Origin: a bacterium D16-51 | GTDB taxonomy: Bacteria; Bacillota; Clostridia; Lachnospirales; Lachnospiraceae | DNA length: 64,000 nucleotides | Assembly: GCA_003612285.1 (NCBI GenBank) | Contig: RAYE01000001.1 | Location: forward strand, 1 to 64,000 | Reading direction: 5' to 3' | In this document: piece after piece, positions 33,795 through 43,512 of the stretch | Position numbering within the stretch: position 1 is the first letter of the stretch | Layout of the letters: each line of letters starts with the position of its first letter | Translations under genes and position numbers: made by a program | Notes under the pieces: generated by a model | Told to the model about the DNA's origin: nothing | Seen by the model: only the letters and a program-made list of their open reading frames with translations | Databases searched by the model: none

Positions 33795-35957
33795 ATGGCT
33801 GAGGAATTTAATGCAGAGGGCATGCTGGACATGTACCTGTTTGAAAACGGGCAGCTTTTGGAGCAGCTTCAGGAAACTGTTTTAGAGCAGAAAGATGCAG
33901 AGTGTTTTGATGAGGAAAGCATAAATGAAATTTTCAGGACTATGCATACAATTAAGGGATCATCAGGAATCATGATGTTTGATGACATTATGGCTGTTTC
34001 CCATAAGCTGGAGGATGTCTTCTATTATCTTAGAGAATCCCACCCGGATAATGTGCCGCATCTTGAACTGGTAGAACATGTGTTGGAGGTGGCAGATTTT
34101 ATAACAGGCGAAATGGATAAAATCCAGAATGGTGACCCGGCAGACGGTGATTCCAGCGAGCTGATTAAAGAGCTTGACAAATTTTTAGCTTCTATCCAGG
34201 GCAGCTCGGGAGATACCGGGACAAAGCCGCCGCCAAAGAATGAACATGTGGAGCCAAAACAGTTCTACATAGCGCCGGTTGCGACGAGCGCCAGCCGTTT
34301 TTATAAGATTTATATTACATTTTTCCCGGAAACGGAGATGTCAAATGTCCATGCTTATAAAACTGTATATGCACTAAAGGAAATTGCAGAGGATTTATTG
34401 TATTCCCCTGAAGATATTATTGCGGATGCTTCCAGTGCAGATACGATTATAGAGGAGGGCTTCCGCATTCTTTTGCAGGCTCAGTGCAGTGAGCAGGATA
34501 TCCGCAATATTGTAAGCGAGGGATATGATATCCAAAAAGTGGATATTTATGAATGTACTGCAGAGGAGTTTATACAGGGTTTTGATTTTGGAAGCCAGAA
34601 GTCAGAGATTGATTTGGAATCTGATGTTGAGGCCATTGAGAAGAAAGCGCAGGCGGGGCAGGATGCTTCTGCAGGAGATGCGAAAGCGCCTGCGAAGAAG
34701 GCAGAGATGGCGCCGGGTGATTTTGTCATAAAGTCGAAAGAGCCAGGGAAGAAAAAGAAGCTGGCAAGGGATAAGCCAAAAGGAGAGAAAGCTTCTTTCA
34801 TCAGTGTAAATGTAAGCAAAATGGATCAGTTGATGGATTTAATTGGCGAGCTGGTTATCTCCGAATCTGTTGTACTGCAGAACCCTGATCTGAAAGTGCC
34901 AGGCCTGAACCTGAACAGCTTTAATAAGGCGGCTGCCCAGATGTCCAAGATTTCTACTGATTTACAGAATGTTATTATGTCTATGAGGATGGTTCCGTTG
35001 ACAAATACATTCCAGAAGATGAACAGAATTGTTTTTGATGTTTCCAGGAAACTGGGAAAAGATATTGAGTTTGAGATGATCGGGGAGCATACGGAAGTAG
35101 ATAAAAATATTATTGAACATATTTCCGATCCTTTGATGCATATGGTCAGGAATGCCTTAGACCATGGAATTGAAAGCAATGAGGAGCGTAAGGAACTTGG
35201 CAAGTCGGAGAAAGGAAAGGTCACGCTTTCTGCGCGGACAGAGGCTGGTAAGGTATGGATTAGCGTAGAAGACAATGGAAAAGGGCTTGACAGAGAGAAA
35301 CTTCTTGCAAAAGCAAGGAAGCAGGGGCTTTTGGATGACAGTAAGCCAGACAGCGCTTACTCTGATAAAGAAGTATATCAGTTTATTACCCTCCCAGGTT
35401 TTTCAACAAAAGAGCAGGTTACGGAGTATTCCGGCCGCGGCGTGGGGATGGACGTCGTAGTACAGAATATCCAGTCGATTGGCGGTGCATTGGAGATTGA
35501 CAGCACGCCGGGAGTTGGAAGTACAATGAGCCTGAAGATTCCTTTGACGCTGGCGATTGTTGACGGTATCGTAATGGAGACGGGAAATTCTTCCTTTGTG
35601 CTGGAAACGGCAGTAATCAAGGAATTTTTCAGTGTGACAGAGGATATGATGATCCATGAGCCAAATGGGGATGAGTATGTTATGATACGAGGGGAGTGTT
35701 TCCCGGTAATCCGCCTTGGAAGATGGTATGACCTGAAAGAAGAATACCAGGAGTCTGTTGAAAATGGCATGATGTTAATCCTTGAAGTTGAGGAGAAGAA
35801 AATCTGCCTGTTTGTTGACAGGCTGATTGGCGAACAGGAGATTGTTGTAAAGCCAATTCCTGCATATATTAAAAAGGTGAAAGGATTATCCGGGTGTACA
35901 CAGCTTGGCGATGGGAGCATTGCTTTAATCCTGGATCCGGGTGGATTAATCGTATAA
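33795..35957 (+). CDS. cheA: Chemotaxis histidine kinase CheA
   Basis: The 720-residue cytosolic kinase has the Hpt domain with H51 in TMHTIKGSSGIMMF, a middle region of about 200 residues with an acidic, lysine-rich linker ending near residue 345, a dimerisation part (SVNVSKMDQLMDLIGELVI), the ATPase part with HMVRNALDHGIES, EDNGKGL and GRGVGMDVV, and a CheW-like end. The start at 33795 follows AAGGAGAAGG; an upstream in-frame ATG at 33759 lacks a site. It phosphorylates CheB and the receivers in this operon. Confidence 0.95.
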   Translation: MAEEFNAEGMLDMYLFENGQLLEQLQETVLEQKDAECFDEESINEIFRTMHTIKGSSGIMMFDDIMAVSHKLEDVFYYLRESHPDNVPHLELVEHVLEVADFITGEMDKIQNGDPADGDSSELIKELDKFLASIQGSSGDTGTKPPPKNEHVEPKQFYIAPVATSASRFYKIYITFFPETEMSNVHAYKTVYALKEIAEDLLYSPEDIIADASSADTIIEEGFRILLQAQCSEQDIRNIVSEGYDIQKVDIYECTAEEFIQGFDFGSQKSEIDLESDVEAIEKKAQAGQDASAGDAKAPAKKAEMAPGDFVIKSKEPGKKKKLARDKPKGEKASFISVNVSKMDQLMDLIGELVISESVVLQNPDLKVPGLNLNSFNKAAAQMSKISTDLQNVIMSMRMVPLTNTFQKMNRIVFDVSRKLGKDIEFEMIGEHTEVDKNIIEHISDPLMHMVRNALDHGIESNEERKELGKSEKGKVTLSARTEAGKVWISVEDNGKGLDREKLLAKARKQGLLDDSKPDSAYSDKEVYQFITLPGFSTKEQVTEYSGRGVGMDVVVQNIQSIGGALEIDSTPGVGSTMSLKIPLTLAIVDGIVMETGNSSFVLETAVIKEFFSVTEDMMIHEPNGDEYVMIRGECFPVIRLGRWYDLKEEYQESVENGMMLILEVEEKKICLFVDRLIGEQEIVVKPIPAYIKKVKGLSGCTQLGDGSIALILDPGGLIV

Positions 35958-35983
35958 AAAAGTAGAAAGGAACGGTATTCCAA

Positions 35984-36532
35984 ATGGATGAAACAAGCGA
36001 ATTGAGCAAACAGACGGAAGAACTCCTGGGGACTCCAGATGAGCGGGATGCGCAAAAGGACAAATATATGACCTTTAAATCTGGAAGTGAATATTTTGGG
36101 CTGAAAATCCAGTATGTCAATGAGATTATCCAGTTCCAGGCAATTACAGCAATTCCAGAGACAGAGGATTATATTAAAGGCCTGATTAACCTAAGAGGAA
36201 AGGTTATTCCTGTGATAGACGTCCGTCTGAGGTTTAAGCAGGAGCCATTTGAATATAATGACAGAACCTGCATTATTGTCATTAATGTAAAATCTACAGT
36301 AGTTGGCCTGATTGTGGAGGAGATTGCGGAGGTAGTTGAAATCAGGGATAAAAACATTTTGCCGCCTCCTACCATTGGGAATGCAGATAAATTACATCAC
36401 AAATATGTTTATGGCATTGGGAAAGTTGGAGACACTGTGAAGCTGCTGCTGGATCCTGATAAGTTAATTAATGATGAGGAGCTGGAGGCAGCCGACCAGG
36501 TAAATGATGCAAATAATGAAGAAGGAGAGTAG
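35984..36532 (+). CDS. cheW: Chemotaxis coupling protein CheW
   Basis: The 182-residue adaptor links CheA to receptors. It shows the CheW fold: KYMTFKSGSEYFGLKIQYV, INEI-like NEIIQFQAITAIP, KGLINLRGKVIPVIDVR near residue 65 and GLIVEEIAEVVEI. About 25 extra N-terminal residues are charged and probably flexible. It sits between cheA and an MCP gene in one operon. Confidence 0.94.
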   Translation: MDETSELSKQTEELLGTPDERDAQKDKYMTFKSGSEYFGLKIQYVNEIIQFQAITAIPETEDYIKGLINLRGKVIPVIDVRLRFKQEPFEYNDRTCIIVINVKSTVVGLIVEEIAEVVEIRDKNILPPPTIGNADKLHHKYVYGIGKVGDTVKLLLDPDKLINDEELEAADQVNDANNEEGE

Positions 36533-36538
36533 CAAAAT

Positions 36539-37882
36539 ATGAAAAACTTGAGTATAAAAGTAAAATTGATTGCAGCGTTTGGCTTGTCTATGGTACTTAC
36601 CATTATTAATGTTATGGTTGGCAATTCCATATCGAAGTCGATACTGCGTGCAGACAATAAAGAGACCTTTGTAAGAAATTCTTCTTTCTTTTCCTGGGGA
36701 TTGGCAATCGTATCTATTTTGATTACTGTTTTTGCGGCATATAATATCATTAAGACAATCAGGAAATCGGTAGAACAGTTATCTGATGCTGCAAAAGAGA
36801 TTGCACTCGGGCATGTTGATATTGATCTGGTGAAATACAATAATGATGAATTTGGTGAACTGGTAGATGAATACCGGAAAGTAATCAGTAACATTAAGTA
36901 TCAGGCAAAGGTAGCGGAGGAGGTATCTCAGGGAAACCTGACTGTAAAGGTTACGCCAAAGTCTCCGGAAGATATGCTTGGAAATTCTTTAAAGAGGCTT
37001 GTAGAAGATAATTTTCATACAATGACCGGAATCAGCGATGCAGGTTCACAGGTAACAATTAGTTCTTCCCAGGTAGCAAGCGCAAGCCAGGCACTGGCCC
37101 AGGGTTCAACAGAGCAGGCAAGTGCAATTGAGCAGATTACGGCGTCCATTGATGAAATTGCGGGTAAGACAAAGCAGAATGCAGATGAGGCAAATTCTGC
37201 TGCAAACCTGGTTGCGAAGGCGATTAGCGATGTTGAACAGGGAAATGAGCAGATGAAAGAGATGATGACTGCAATGCAGGATATCAACAAATCTTCTGAG
37301 AGTATTTCTAAAATTATTAAGACGATTGACGATATTGCATTCCAGACAAATATTCTGGCGTTAAATGCTGCAGTTGAGGCAGCAAGGGCAGGCGAGGCAG
37401 GCAAAGGCTTTGCTGTGGTAGCAGAAGAAGTCAGGAGCCTTGCGGCTAAGAGCGCTTCTGCAGCAGCGGAAACATCTGAGTTAATTGAAGATTCTATTGA
37501 AAAAGTAAGCTTTGGTTCAAAAATCGTGGATAATACGGCAAAGGCTATGGAAGAGATTTCGACAGTGGTAAAAGAAAGCGAAGGAATCATTAATGGAATT
37601 GCAGAGTCTTCCAATTATCAGGCAAATGCAGTTTCACAGATTGAACAGGCAATTTCACAGGTGTCACAGGTTGTGCAGACAAATTCTGCTACAAGCCAGG
37701 AATGTGCTGCTGCCAGTGAAGAGCTTTCAAACCAGGCGTCCAGGATGAGGGAGATGATTTCTACCTATAATTTAGGTTCTAATAACTCTTCCAGCTTCCA
37801 GCCTTCCTCAATGGGCTCTGCTTCTATTTCCAATATGAATGAGCAGGTGATTTCCCTTGGCGATGATTTTGGAAAATATTGA
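36539..37882 (+). CDS. Methyl-accepting chemotaxis protein without an outer sensor domain
   Basis: The 447-residue receptor has two membrane segments (about 8-28 and 44-62) separated by only about 18 residues, so no extracellular ligand domain exists. A HAMP domain (about 63-115) and a long cytoplasmic coiled coil follow, with the hairpin tip [20 protein letters not shown] then [18 protein letters not shown] near residues 262-300. It ends in a serine-rich flexible tail without a CheR-binding pentapeptide. It may sense membrane state or a cytoplasmic partner. It starts six bases after cheW. Confidence 0.93.
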   Translation: MKNLSIKVKLIAAFGLSMVLTIINVMVGNSISKSILRADNKETFVRNSSFFSWGLAIVSILITVFAAYNIIKTIRKSVEQLSDAAKEIALGHVDIDLVKYNNDEFGELVDEYRKVISNIKYQAKVAEEVSQGNLTVKVTPKSPEDMLGNSLKRLVEDNFHTMTGISDAGSQVTISSSQVASASQALAQGSTEQASAIEQITASIDEIAGKTKQNADEANSAANLVAKAISDVEQGNEQMKEMMTAMQDINKSSESISKIIKTIDDIAFQTNILALNAAVEAARAGEAGKGFAVVAEEVRSLAAKSASAAAETSELIEDSIEKVSFGSKIVDNTAKAMEEISTVVKESEGIINGIAESSNYQANAVSQIEQAISQVSQVVQTNSATSQECAAASEELSNQASRMREMISTYNLGSNNSSSFQPSSMGSASISNMNEQVISLGDDFGKY

Positions 37883-37905
37883 TATTGAAGAGGGAGGTGG
37901 CTCAG

Positions 37906-38262
37906 ATGAGTTTATTTGATGATTTAAAGGCATTAGGCGTCGATATAGACGAAGGAGTAGGGCGCCTTGGAGGAAATGCTGCTTTGTATGAAAAGCTGCT
38001 GGGTTCTTTTAAAAAGACAATTGACACACATTATGTCGGACTGGATTTTGATATGGATGATTATGCGGCAGCGACTGACAATGCACATGCGATTAAGGGG
38101 ACTGCAGGCAACCTTTCCATTACTCCGATTTATAAATCATATACGGATATTGTGGATTTGCTCCGTGCAGGACAGCCAGAGCAGGCAAAGGCAGAACTTG
38201 AAAAGATTCTTCCAATTCAGGATGAAATCATAGAATGTATTACAAAGCATATGAATGCATAA
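37906..38262 (+). CDS. Stand-alone Hpt phosphotransfer protein
   Basis: The 118-residue helical protein is a single Hpt domain with H61 in DNAHAIKGTAGNLSI, the typical HxxKG environment. Such proteins shuttle phosphate from hybrid-kinase receivers to other receivers. ATG 37906 follows GGGAGGTGG; an in-frame codon at 37879 overlaps the MCP end. It closes the island, and its plausible partners are the hybrid kinase at 25032 and the receivers here. Confidence 0.9.
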   Translation: MSLFDDLKALGVDIDEGVGRLGGNAALYEKLLGSFKKTIDTHYVGLDFDMDDYAAATDNAHAIKGTAGNLSITPIYKSYTDIVDLLRAGQPEQAKAELEKILPIQDEIIECITKHMNA

Positions 38263-38268
38263 TTAAAA

Positions 38269-38291
38269 AGGGAATGCCAGTGCATTTCCCC
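38269..38291 (+). terminator. Weak terminator, GGGAATGC family
   Basis: GGGAATGC and GCATTTCCC form a stem with one bulge, without a good T-run. Confidence 0.4.
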
Positions 38292-38315
38292 AGCAGGATT
38301 ACAGCAATTAAAAAG

Positions 38316-38341
38316 GGCACCGCTTACGCGGTGCCTTGTTT
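38316..38341. terminator. Terminator between Hpt gene and pepD
   Basis: GGCACCGC and GCGGTGCC enclose TTAC and are followed by TTGTTT; an A-run on the other side means it can serve the convergent pepD operon too. Confidence 0.75.
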
Positions 38342-39812
38342 AATTGAGTTCTTTTAAAATTTCTAAAATATATTTCCAGGTACGCTGGACGCTTTCTACA
38401 TCAAGGGTTTCTTTTGGCGTATGGATATCCTTGATATCCGGCCCGAAGGAAACACAGTCCAGCCCTGGAAGCCTGTCTGAGAAGATTCCGCATTCTAACC
38501 CCGCATGGATGGCATTGATCACTGGCTTTTTACCATATTGCTTTTCAAAGACAGATATCATTAAATCACGCAGTGGGGAATCCTGCCGGTATTCCCATGC
38601 AGGATAGTTTCCTTTACAGGTTACACTGCCGCCAAGGGATTTTAACAGGCAGCAAATCCTGTCTATCAGTTCTTCTTTCTGGCTGCTGATGCTGCTGCGG
38701 ACAGAAAAGGTAAATGAAACCTCATTTCCAGAAGAAGCAATGTCCTCTTTGGTAGAAAGGATGCCAAGATTTAAGGAGGTTTGCACCAGGCCTTCAATAT
38801 CATGGCTCATATACAGGATTCCATTTGGAAGGCAGCAAAGCGCTGTGATTACTTTATCTGCCGTTTCTGGAGTCATTACATCAATAGAGGAGCCTTCCTT
38901 TTCCTTTGTCAGGGAAACCTGGATGGATGCGTCTGTCTGTTTATACTCATTTTGGTAACGGCTATTTTGTGCAGAAAGCGCTTCAGACAGGCGTTTTCTG
39001 TCTGTGCCAGGAGGGAGCAGGAGTACTGCTGCAGCTTCCCGTGGGATTGCATTATCTTTTAAGCCGCCATTTACAGAAATCAGTTCAAAGGAAAATTCTT
39101 TTTTAAGCTCATATAGGGAGCGGCCTAATAGTATGCAGGCATTGGCACGTCCTTTGTCAATTTCAACGCCGGAATGGCCGCCAAGCAGGCCGGCAACCTG
39201 CAGAACTGCCAAAGTACCGGAAGATTTTTTTGTCTGGACCGGAAGATGAGCAGTTGCCGATGCGCCGCCGGCACAGCTTACCAACAGGTAACCCTCCTCT
39301 TCCGAGTCAATATTTAACATAATGCGGCCTTTTAACGGAGAACAGTCAAGGGCAGCAGCGCCAAGCATTCCAATTTCTTCATCAACAGTAAAGATGGCTT
39401 CAAGGGGCGGATGCGGAATGTCGTTTGCCGCAAGGATTGCGAGGGCATAAGCAACGGCAATTCCATCGTCGCCGCCAAGCGTAGTACCTTTAGCGGTAAT
39501 ACATCCGTTTTCAAGCTGCAGCTGCAGCCCTTCTTTTGTAAAATCAATATTGCAGCCCTGCTCCTTTTCACATACCATATCCAGATGCCCCTGCAATATG
39601 ACAGGGGCGGCATTTTCATAGCCTGTTGTACCGTCTTTAAAAATAATAACATTGTTTGCATTATCCTGTATATAGTCCAAATGATGTTCCCTGGCAAAGC
39701 GGACGCAGTAGTCACTGATAGCCTTTGTGTTCCCTGAACCATGCGGAATGCTGCAGATTTCTTCAAAATAGCTAAAAACCGGTATTGGTTCCAGATTTGA
39801 TAAAATTCCCAT
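38340..39812 (-). CDS. pepD: Aminoacyl-histidine dipeptidase PepD (M20 family)
   Basis: The 490-residue cytosolic metallopeptidase cleaves Xaa-His and other dipeptides. Zinc-site motifs are VILQGHLDMVCE near residue 75, TLGGDDGIAVA near 115 and VDEEIGMLGA near 145, and the lid domain lies at about 190-380. The C-terminal histidine region includes IHAGLECGIFSDRLPG. Length is as expected. It is the last gene of a minus-strand operon after an OPT transporter and a PqqD-like protein, fitting peptide uptake and breakdown. Confidence 0.95.
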   Translation of the reverse strand: MGILSNLEPIPVFSYFEEICSIPHGSGNTKAISDYCVRFAREHHLDYIQDNANNVIIFKDGTTGYENAAPVILQGHLDMVCEKEQGCNIDFTKEGLQLQLENGCITAKGTTLGGDDGIAVAYALAILAANDIPHPPLEAIFTVDEEIGMLGAAALDCSPLKGRIMLNIDSEEEGYLLVSCAGGASATAHLPVQTKKSSGTLAVLQVAGLLGGHSGVEIDKGRANACILLGRSLYELKKEFSFELISVNGGLKDNAIPREAAAVLLLPPGTDRKRLSEALSAQNSRYQNEYKQTDASIQVSLTKEKEGSSIDVMTPETADKVITALCCLPNGILYMSHDIEGLVQTSLNLGILSTKEDIASSGNEVSFTFSVRSSISSQKEELIDRICCLLKSLGGSVTCKGNYPAWEYRQDSPLRDLMISVFEKQYGKKPVINAIHAGLECGIFSDRLPGLDCVSFGPDIKDIHTPKETLDVESVQRTWKYILEILKELN

Positions 39813-39831
39813 AAATATCCCCCATTCTTAA

Positions 39832-40203
39832 TTATATGATAGACTTGCCAGAAGGCAGTATGAACCGATTTACCTGAAGGGTATGCAGAAATGTGACAAC
39901 ACGGTCAAGCATACGGTCTTCTTCCTCAGGAAAAGCCGTTTTCATCAGGCTGACAATTTCAAAAACAGACCGGTTTCCATCCAGGGCTTTCCAGAGTGCA
40001 GTGCCATGTGTATCTAGTGAAATATGGCTTGTTTTTGGTTTATGGAATAGTTTTTGGGCAATTTTATGATGGATTCCCTTATGCTCTAAATCAATCACAA
40101 CAATCCCATCCTTCCGCTCCGACCATTTCCGTTCAGGATTGCGGATAAAAACCATATCCATATAATTTTTATCTACTTTCTTGATTTTATTCTTTTTTGC
40201 CAT
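39832..40203 (-). CDS. PqqD-like protein (orphan RiPP recognition element)
   Basis: The 123-residue protein has the PqqD fold: a central VIDLEHKGIHHKIAQKLF strand-helix segment, then HISLDTHGTALWKALDGN, which matches the PqqD pattern of (N/D)..(A/G)..(V/L)W..(L/I)DG, and VFEIVSLMKTAF. The first 20 residues are lysine-rich. PqqD proteins bind leader peptides of ribosomal natural products, but no precursor peptide or radical SAM enzyme is seen nearby. It lies between an OPT transporter and PepD with short gaps, so a peptide-binding role linked to peptide import is possible; this is inference. Confidence 0.75.
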   Translation of the reverse strand: MAKKNKIKKVDKNYMDMVFIRNPERKWSERKDGIVVIDLEHKGIHHKIAQKLFHKPKTSHISLDTHGTALWKALDGNRSVFEIVSLMKTAFPEEEDRMLDRVVTFLHTLQVNRFILPSGKSII

Positions 40204-40231
40204 GGCTGAATATCCTTCCTTGAACTGCGCT

Positions 40232-42130
40232 TTAGTTTTTCTTTTTGCGTACAGAGAAGAATACTAAGGAGGCCAGTAAAAGGGCAAATATAAGGACACC
40301 GCCTATATTGCCTAAAGGCGTCCCTAAATTGATGGCATCAGCAACGCTGCCGCCTTTCAATGGGATAACGGCAAGGACAGCAAGTGCGATACCGACAATC
40401 CCTTCCCCGGCAATCATGCCGGAACAGTATAATACGCCTTTATCAATGACTGCCGCCTTTTCTTTTTCAGAGCGTTTTGTCTTTACTGTTTCAAAGAACC
40501 AGCGGATCAGCCCGCCGATAAAAATTGGGGTAGAAAGGTAGATTGGGAGGTAAAGCCCAATTGCAATTGGAAGGATAGGAAGCCCAAGGATTTCAATGAC
40601 AATGGCAATGCCAATCCCACAGAATACCAGTCCCCATGGAAGGGTGCCGCCCATAACGCCTTCTACAACGAGTTTCATCAGGGTTGCCTGTGGGGCAGGA
40701 AGCTCTGCTCCGCCATATTTCCATGCGGCATTTAACAGGTACATAATGCCGCCAATTGCAAGTGCGGCGATGACAGCGCCAATCAATTCGCCGATTTGCT
40801 GTTTGATTGGGGTGGCGCCTACAATATATCCGGTCTTTAAGTCCTGCGAAGTATCCCCTGCCATTGCTGCAATAATACAGATAACAGTACCAATGCAGAT
40901 TGCAGATGCCATTCCGGCATAGCCTGAGGAGCCGGTTGCTTTCAGGATTGCAGTGGCAATTAACAGCGTGGCAATTGCCATTCCGGATACAGGGTTATTG
41001 GAAGAACCAACAGTCCCGACCATACGGCTGGAAACCGTTGCAAAGAAAAATCCAAAAACGACAATAATCAGTGCACCGATAAAGCTGATTGGGATAGCTG
41101 GGATGATCCAGATAATAACGGTCATTATCAGGACGCCAATTAAGACTACAGGCATCGGAAGGTCTTTTGCAGTACGGAGCTCTGAACTTTCTGAGTGCCC
41201 GAAACCTTTTACTGCCTTGGAAAATGTTTTGACAATTGTTGGGAGCGATTTGAACAGGCTGATAATTCCGCCTGCTGCTACAGCGCCAGCTCCGATATAG
41301 CGGATATAGTTGCTCCAGATTCCACTTGAGCCTAGTTCGTTTACAGTCTTGTCCACAACCGGGGCGATGATGCTTCCGTCGCCAAACAGGGTAATTAAAG
41401 GAATCAGGACAAACCAGCCTAAAACGCCTCCGGCAAAAATATAGGCAGAAATCTTTAGCCCACAGATATATCCAACACCGGCAAGGGCTGGAAGGACATC
41501 TATACCGAAACCGGTTTTGAGCGGCTTGACTTCCCAGGCGATTTCAGATGGGAACAGGCGGAGGCCGTCTGCAATGAATTTATACAAGGCGGCAATTCCA
41601 AGCCCGGAAAATACCACCTTTGATTTTTCGCCGCCTTCTTCCCCGGCAAGTAAAACTTCTGCACAGGCAGTCCCTTCTGGAAATGGAAGTACGCCATGTT
41701 CTTCTACAATCAGAGCAGTACGGAGCGGCACCATAAACAGCACGCCAAGGATGCCGCCGCAAAGCGCGATGATTGCAATCTCCAGAAAAGATGGTGCAGT
41801 TACAGCGTCATTTTCCTCTGCCCACATAAACAGGGCGGGGAGTGTAAAGATGGCGCCGGCGGCAAGGGATTCTCCGGCTGAACCAATCGTTTGTACCATA
41901 TTGTTTTCCAGGATAGAATCTTTCCGTAAAATAAAGCGGATAATTCCCATGGATAAAACAGCGGCGGGGATGGATGCAGAGACCGTCATGCCGACGCGCA
42001 GGCCAAGATAGGCGTTGGCAGCGCCAAAGACAACGGCGAGAACAGCACCCAGGATGACAGATGCTGCCGTAAATTCAGGGATTACCTTGTCCGCTGGAAT
42101 AAACGGCTTGAATTCATTGTTGTTTTTCAT
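40232..42130 (-). CDS. OPT family oligopeptide transporter
   Basis: The 632-residue membrane protein has about 14-16 hydrophobic segments and starts near FTAASVILGAVLAVVFGAAN, with AYLGLRVGMTVSASIPAAVL next, the standard bacterial OPT N-terminus. It also contains ADGLRLFPSE and GDTSQDLKTGYIVGATP, conserved in the family. OPT proteins use the proton gradient to import tri- to hexapeptides. It is the first gene of the operon with the PqqD-like protein and PepD, behind a structured leader at 42150-42218. Confidence 0.93.
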   Translation of the reverse strand: MKNNNEFKPFIPADKVIPEFTAASVILGAVLAVVFGAANAYLGLRVGMTVSASIPAAVLSMGIIRFILRKDSILENNMVQTIGSAGESLAAGAIFTLPALFMWAEENDAVTAPSFLEIAIIALCGGILGVLFMVPLRTALIVEEHGVLPFPEGTACAEVLLAGEEGGEKSKVVFSGLGIAALYKFIADGLRLFPSEIAWEVKPLKTGFGIDVLPALAGVGYICGLKISAYIFAGGVLGWFVLIPLITLFGDGSIIAPVVDKTVNELGSSGIWSNYIRYIGAGAVAAGGIISLFKSLPTIVKTFSKAVKGFGHSESSELRTAKDLPMPVVLIGVLIMTVIIWIIPAIPISFIGALIIVVFGFFFATVSSRMVGTVGSSNNPVSGMAIATLLIATAILKATGSSGYAGMASAICIGTVICIIAAMAGDTSQDLKTGYIVGATPIKQQIGELIGAVIAALAIGGIMYLLNAAWKYGGAELPAPQATLMKLVVEGVMGGTLPWGLVFCGIGIAIVIEILGLPILPIAIGLYLPIYLSTPIFIGGLIRWFFETVKTKRSEKEKAAVIDKGVLYCSGMIAGEGIVGIALAVLAVIPLKGGSVADAINLGTPLGNIGGVLIFALLLASLVFFSVRKKKN

Positions 42131-42149
42131 GAAATAATAACCTCTTTCT

Positions 42150-42218
42150 GCGTTGTCATTTTCTTATGGTATAAGGATGCGCAGATGCGCAGGGTAAAGC
42201 AGTGCCCTCCGACAACGC
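42150..42218 (-). promoter_or_regulatory. Structured 5' leader of the OPT operon
   Basis: GCGTTGTC and GACAACGC (at 42211-42218 and 42150-42157) are perfect 8-base inverted partners closing a leader of 69 bases. Inside are the hairpins AGGG/CCCT and TGCGCA/TGCGCA. The ribosome site follows the closing stem within a few bases, so folding could affect translation. It matches no riboswitch class I can name. Confidence 0.45.
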
Positions 42219-42241
42219 TGGGACAGCAAAACTTCTATGTT

Positions 42242-42270
42242 ATTATACCATAGTAAATGAAGTTTGTGAA
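42242..42270 (-). promoter_or_regulatory. Promoter of the OPT operon
   Basis: Read on the minus strand, TTCACA (42270-42265) and TATAAT (42247-42242) are 17 bases apart. The -10 region overlaps a 9-base inverted repeat TTATACCAT at 42243-42251, partner at 42166-42174. Confidence 0.55.
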
Positions 42271-42446
42271 ACACAAGTTTTTTTAGATTTCATATTTCTT
42301 TTTTCCATAAAATAGTATATAATCTATTTTAATGATATGCGGCAGATGGCATTGTCCCATTACGTTCACTGGGGAGGCTGTGAAATATAATATGGCTTTT
42401 TTTTGTCTGCTGTATACGAAAAAATGAATGGATGGAGGTTAGCAGT

Positions 42447-43310
42447 ATGTTAGTATCAGCAAAGGAAATGCTTATCAAAGCAAAAGCAGGAAAATATGCA
42501 GTAGGCCAGTTTAACATTAACAATCTGGAGTGGACAAAGTCTATTCTGCAGACAGCACAGGAATTACAGTCCCCTGTTATTTTAGGTGTGTCAGAGGGCG
42601 CAGGTAAGTATATGTGCGGTTATAAAACAATTGTTGGCATGGTAAAAGGGATGCTTGAGGAATTGAATATTACAGTTCCTGTAGCGCTTCATCTGGACCA
42701 TGGTTCTTTTGAAGGGGCAAAGGCATGTATCAATGCAGGTTTCTCTTCCATTATGTTTGATGGTTCCCATTATCCGATTGAAGAAAATATTGCAAAGACA
42801 ACAGAACTTGTCAATGCCTGCAATATTCTCGGCCTTTCCCTGGAAGCAGAGGTTGGCTCAATTGGCGGTGAGGAAGACGGAGTTGTCGGTGCAGGCGAGT
42901 GCGCTGACCCGGATGAATGTAAAGCAGTTGCAGACCTTGGCGTAACAATGTTAGCAGCAGGGATTGGCAATATTCATGGAAAATATCCTGAAAACTGGGC
43001 AGGGCTTAGCTTTGAGACTTTGGAAGCAATCCAGGAAAAGACAGGGGACATGCCTCTTGTTCTTCATGGAGGTACCGGGATTCCTGCTGAAATGATTAAG
43101 AAAGCAATTTCCCTTGGCGTTGCAAAGATTAATGTAAATACGGAGTGCCAGCTGTCCTTCCAGGAAGCTACACGTAAGTATATTGAGGATGGCAAGGATT
43201 TACAGGGGAAAGGATTTGACCCACGTAAGTTATTGGCTCCTGGCGCAGAGGCAATTAAGGCTACTGTAAAGGAAAAGATGGAGCTGTTTGGTTCTGTAGG
43301 GAAGGCCTGA
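42447..43310 (+). CDS. fba: Class II fructose-bisphosphate aldolase
   Basis: The 287-residue zinc enzyme cleaves fructose 1,6-bisphosphate in glycolysis. The motifs are ALHLDHGSFE near residue 80 (metal histidine), LEAEVGSIGGEEDG near 135, VLHGGTGIP near 205 and KINVNTECQ near 230. Length is typical of the GatY/KbaY/Fba class; tagatose-bisphosphate aldolase is the alternative but glycolytic Fba is more likely as a single gene. The ATG at 42447 follows GGAGGTT. It stands alone. Confidence 0.93.
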   Translation: MLVSAKEMLIKAKAGKYAVGQFNINNLEWTKSILQTAQELQSPVILGVSEGAGKYMCGYKTIVGMVKGMLEELNITVPVALHLDHGSFEGAKACINAGFSSIMFDGSHYPIEENIAKTTELVNACNILGLSLEAEVGSIGGEEDGVVGAGECADPDECKAVADLGVTMLAAGIGNIHGKYPENWAGLSFETLEAIQEKTGDMPLVLHGGTGIPAEMIKKAISLGVAKINVNTECQLSFQEATRKYIEDGKDLQGKGFDPRKLLAPGAEAIKATVKEKMELFGSVGKA

Positions 43311-43512
43311 GACCTGCGGCCGGTAAGACAGGGCATGCATGGCGGTTTTGCATGCTCTGGGATACCATTATATTACGGGGAATTTCCTGTAAAGTAAAAT
43401 ACAGGGAATCTGATGTTGCAGATAAAGAGTTTGGACAGCTTTGCAGCGCCGTCTGCAAAGTTGTCTTTTAATCTATAGGAAATTGTCCGTAGGGCATGGT
43501 GAGGAGGAGCAT

